Origin: CAYMND01 sp964465065 | GTDB taxonomy: Bacteria > Acidobacteriota > Aminicenantia > UBA2199 | Assembly: GCA_964465065.1 (NCBI GenBank) | Contig: CAYXHZ010000002.1 | Coordinates: forward strand, 1 to 64,000 | Reading direction: 5' to 3' | Length of the DNA stretch: 64,000 bases | Shown here: positions 62,289 to 64,000 of the stretch, one piece after another | How positions within the stretch are numbered: position 1 is the stretch's first letter | Layout of the letters: each line of letters starts with the position of its first letter | The notes under the pieces: generated by a model | Databases searched by the model: none | What the model was told of the DNA's origin: nothing | Seen by the model: the letters and a program-made list of their open reading frames with translations, nothing else | Position numbers and translations under genes: made by a program

Positions 62289-62318
62289 ACTATAGCTCAA
62301 TTAACCTGCATTTTACAA
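62289..62318 (-). promoter_or_regulatory. Possible promoter for the beta-helix gene
   Basis: TTGTAA (62313-62318), 18 bp, TATAGT (62289-62294) on the minus strand, about 22 bp before the ATG. Confidence 0.5.
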
Positions 62319-62325
62319 TGTCGTT

Positions 62326-63156
62326 TTAAAATATGCAGAGCTCGCTTGGCAGACGGATCCGGTAACGCCGGTGATCCAACTCGAAATTGAGCCCGACACA
62401 GCACAAGGCGATACCCGCCTGCGTGAGCTTCGGCCCACCGTACAATGTGTCGCCCAGAATCGGTGCCAGGGCCCGGGCGGCATGCACCCGGATCTGATGG
62501 CGCCGTCCGGTCAGGGGGAAAGCGGAATAATCCTGACTGTCCTGCCTGCTGTCCAAAGGGACGAATAGGGTCTTGGCGGATTTGCCGGCTGCATCGACGC
62601 GGATGAAGCGCCCGCTGTGGACCAAGGGCAGATCGACCAGGCGGCAGCCCGGCGCAGGGTGCCCGGACAACCGGGTCCGGTACCACTTGAACACTTTTCC
62701 TTCGCGCATCAGGGCGAACAAGGCCTTTTCGCTGTCGGGACAGGCACCGAACAACACCAGGCCGGAGACCGGCTGATCCAGACGGGTGATCGGGGCCGGA
62801 TGCCAGCGCGGAGAGGCGCCCAGGTAAAGCCAGACCCCGTGGCTGAGGTGATTCTGCTGCGAAGCCGGATCGCCCTGTACCGGCAACCCGGCCTTCTTGT
62901 ATACCACCAGCACTCGATCGTCCTGAAACAGCACATCGTCGGTGCCGATGGCATGGGGCGTACCCTGGGCGGCGCGCAGGTAGACCCGTACCGTGTCACC
63001 CGCCTCCAGACGCTGCCTCGGCAGACAGCGCCGTTTGCCCAGCCAGACAGCCCCCGCTTCGAGCAAGCTGGCGCCCCGGTATGGCTCAGGCAGGTTAACG
63101 TTGAGAAGTTCTTCAATGTTGACGGCACTTTTAGCCGTAACGTGCAGGCATTTCAT
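62326..63156 (-). CDS. RluA-family pseudouridine synthase
   Basis: The ATG at 63156 is preferred to the upstream start because a TATAAT lies 9 nt before it. The 276-residue protein has an S4-like N-terminal part (about 1-65, ...ELLNVNLPEPYRGASLLEAGAVWLGKRR) and the catalytic domain with ITRLDQPVSGLVLFG, holding the nucleophilic Asp, and GRRHQIRVHAARALAPILGDTLYGG. It isomerises uridines in rRNA or tRNA. The exact site is unknown. Confidence 0.9.
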   Translation of the reverse strand: MKCLHVTAKSAVNIEELLNVNLPEPYRGASLLEAGAVWLGKRRCLPRQRLEAGDTVRVYLRAAQGTPHAIGTDDVLFQDDRVLVVYKKAGLPVQGDPASQQNHLSHGVWLYLGASPRWHPAPITRLDQPVSGLVLFGACPDSEKALFALMREGKVFKWYRTRLSGHPAPGCRLVDLPLVHSGRFIRVDAAGKSAKTLFVPLDSRQDSQDYSAFPLTGRRHQIRVHAARALAPILGDTLYGGPKLTQAGIALCCVGLNFELDHRRYRIRLPSELCIF

Positions 63157-63165
63157 CGTGAACGC

Positions 63166-63171
63166 ATTATA
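63166..63171 (-). promoter_or_regulatory. -10 box just upstream of the pseudouridine synthase gene
   Basis: TATAAT on the minus strand (63166-63171), 9 nt before the ATG, with no Shine-Dalgarno. This again suggests a nearly leaderless mRNA. Confidence 0.5.
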
Positions 63172-63250
63172 AGCCAGACCGTACATTTCTTTCCAGTGCG
63201 CGGCGTGCGAAAATCCCGACTGTCCCCACTCACTTTTTGATAGATTCGAT

Positions 63251-63258
63251 GGTATCAT
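63251..63258 (+). promoter_or_regulatory. Extended -10 box for the TPM-domain gene
   Basis: TGGTATCAT (starting with T at 63250) ends at 63258, about 48 bp before the start codon. No good -35 box is seen. Confidence 0.4.
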
Positions 63259-63306
63259 ACCTGCTGGACTGGAAATGAAACCGCGGCAGCGACGACGAGG
63301 AACGAA

Positions 63307-64000
63307 ATGAAACGAATCGCCTGGCTATGGCTGATCCTGGCTTTTTTCCGGGCTGACAGTCTTTTGTCGCAATGGACACCGCAAACCGTTCCGAATCCGC
63401 GAGCGCGAGATTCCGGCTATGTCTCCGACCCCCATGCTTACCTGTCCGATCCGGAACGGAACAGTCTGAACGAAAGGATGCGCCGGCTTGAAAACACGAC
63501 CGGAACCGAATACGCCATCGTCATCGTGGATCAATTACCGTCTTCATGGGAAGTGCAGGATTTCGGAGTGACTCTGTTCGAACACTGGGGACTGGGAAAG
63601 AAAGGTCGGGACAACGGTCTGCTGCTGCTGGTGGTCGTCGACAGCCACGACTGGCGCTTCTTTACCGGCTACGGCCTGGAGGAACGACTCACCGACGCCC
63701 TGCTGCGTCGACTTGGCGAAAATTTCATCGTGCCGAATTTCCGAAACGAACGCTATGCGGCCGGGCTGACTGAGGTGACAGACAAAATCATGGCCATACT
63801 CCAGACCTCGGAACCGCAAAAAATTGCCGACTATTACACCGAATATGAGACCTGGTGGCCGGTCTGGACCGCTGGCATGTGGATTGTCTGGGCATTGGCC
63901 CTGATCGTCGGAATACGTTTTGCATCCAAACGACCGCCAGCCGCCGACAAACCGCTTGCGACCTATGCTGTGCGCATCGACGACCCGCAGCACGCTACGG
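63307..64000 (+). CDS. TPM-domain (YgcG-like) membrane protein, cut by window end
   Basis: From the ATG at 63307 (GAGGA six bases upstream) the frame stays open to the window end for 231 codons, so this is the 5' part only. It has a signal peptide (MKRIAWLWLILAFFRADS), then a TPM_phosphatase domain (about 40-165): VSDPHAYLSDPERNSLNERM, TEYAIVIVDQLP, GLGKKGRDNGLLLLVVVDS and the signature RFFTGYGLEERLTDAL. A transmembrane helix follows (about 190-210, MWIVWALALIVGIRFA). Relatives help fold or repair membrane proteins, or act as acid phosphatases. Confidence 0.85.
   Translation, partial: MKRIAWLWLILAFFRADSLLSQWTPQTVPNPRARDSGYVSDPHAYLSDPERNSLNERMRRLENTTGTEYAIVIVDQLPSSWEVQDFGVTLFEHWGLGKKGRDNGLLLLVVVDSHDWRFFTGYGLEERLTDALLRRLGENFIVPNFRNERYAAGLTEVTDKIMAILQTSEPQKIADYYTEYETWWPVWTAGMWIVWALALIVGIRFASKRPPAADKPLATYAVRIDDPQHAT

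Noticed and set aside
1..64000. tRNA, rRNA, insertion sequences, phage genes, toxin-antitoxin pairs, restriction systems
   Set aside because: I looked for their usual motifs and gene patterns and saw none; the window reads as ordinary chromosomal backbone apart from the items listed.

Overview
This is a gene-dense stretch (about 57% GC by eye) of a bacterial chromosome, probably from a metagenome assembly because it holds one run of exactly 100 N (6539-6638). The organism is a diderm: there is a TonB-dependent receptor, a FadL-type porin, an alginate-export-type barrel and a PBP1C/alpha-2-macroglobulin pair. Secreted 6-bladed beta-propellers, a DUF2911 protein, a PIG-L deacetylase and a sodium:solute symporter together recall Acidobacteriota or Aminicenantota. 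That placement is inference from gene content only. I found no tRNA, rRNA, CRISPR array, transposase or phage gene, and no stretch over 300 bp without a gene.

Layout. 1-3.1 kb: a secreted (alpha/alpha)6-type glycosidase and a secreted PDZ-only protein. 3.2-9.1 kb (minus): a tightly coupled operon of a PLP fold-type II enzyme, a DUF1611/DgcN-like P-loop protein, a MurL-like PP-loop protein broken by the N run, an HTH-EIIA fusion and a ClC channel. 9.3-11 kb: xseAB. 11-16.8 kb: a secreted TPR protein, a deaminase, an AmpG-like permease convergent with an M19 dipeptidase, and a membrane-anchored molybdopterin-fold protein. 16.8-19 kb: a structured RNA-like leader followed by a TonB receptor. 19-24.2 kb: NIF3, a LOG-type hydrolase, a MinD-like ATPase with a J-like/HTH partner, and a chemoreceptor with a CheR-tether-like tail. 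24.4-35.6 kb: pth, a THUMP methyltransferase, pbpC-yfhM and a barrel protein. 35.6-40 kb: yggL, a FadL-type porin, metF, a small barrel and mutY. 40.2-44.5 kb: a glutamine amidotransferase, a stand-alone PqqD/RRE protein, an S26 peptidase, an EamA transporter, a GT4 glycosyltransferase and a deformylase-like protein. 44.6-50 kb: two beta-propellers flanking an M48 protease, then two GNAT-fold proteins. 50-52.9 kb: a glycosyltransferase and two permease halves. 52.8-58.9 kb (minus): queA, DUF2911, PIG-L, a 40-residue membrane protein and a symporter. 58.9-64 kb: two proteins of unknown function, a beta-helix protein, an RluA-type synthase and a truncated TPM-domain protein.

Several promoters match the sigma-70 consensus with 17-bp spacers. 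At several cytoplasmic-protein genes the -10 box lies only 6-9 nt before the start codon with no Shine-Dalgarno, which suggests leaderless mRNAs. Most exported-protein genes have a clear GGAGG-type site instead. The most promising unexplained items are the PLP/DUF1611/MurL-like operon, the leader at 16836-16972, and the amidotransferase-RRE-peptidase-glycosyltransferase locus with its paired palindromes.
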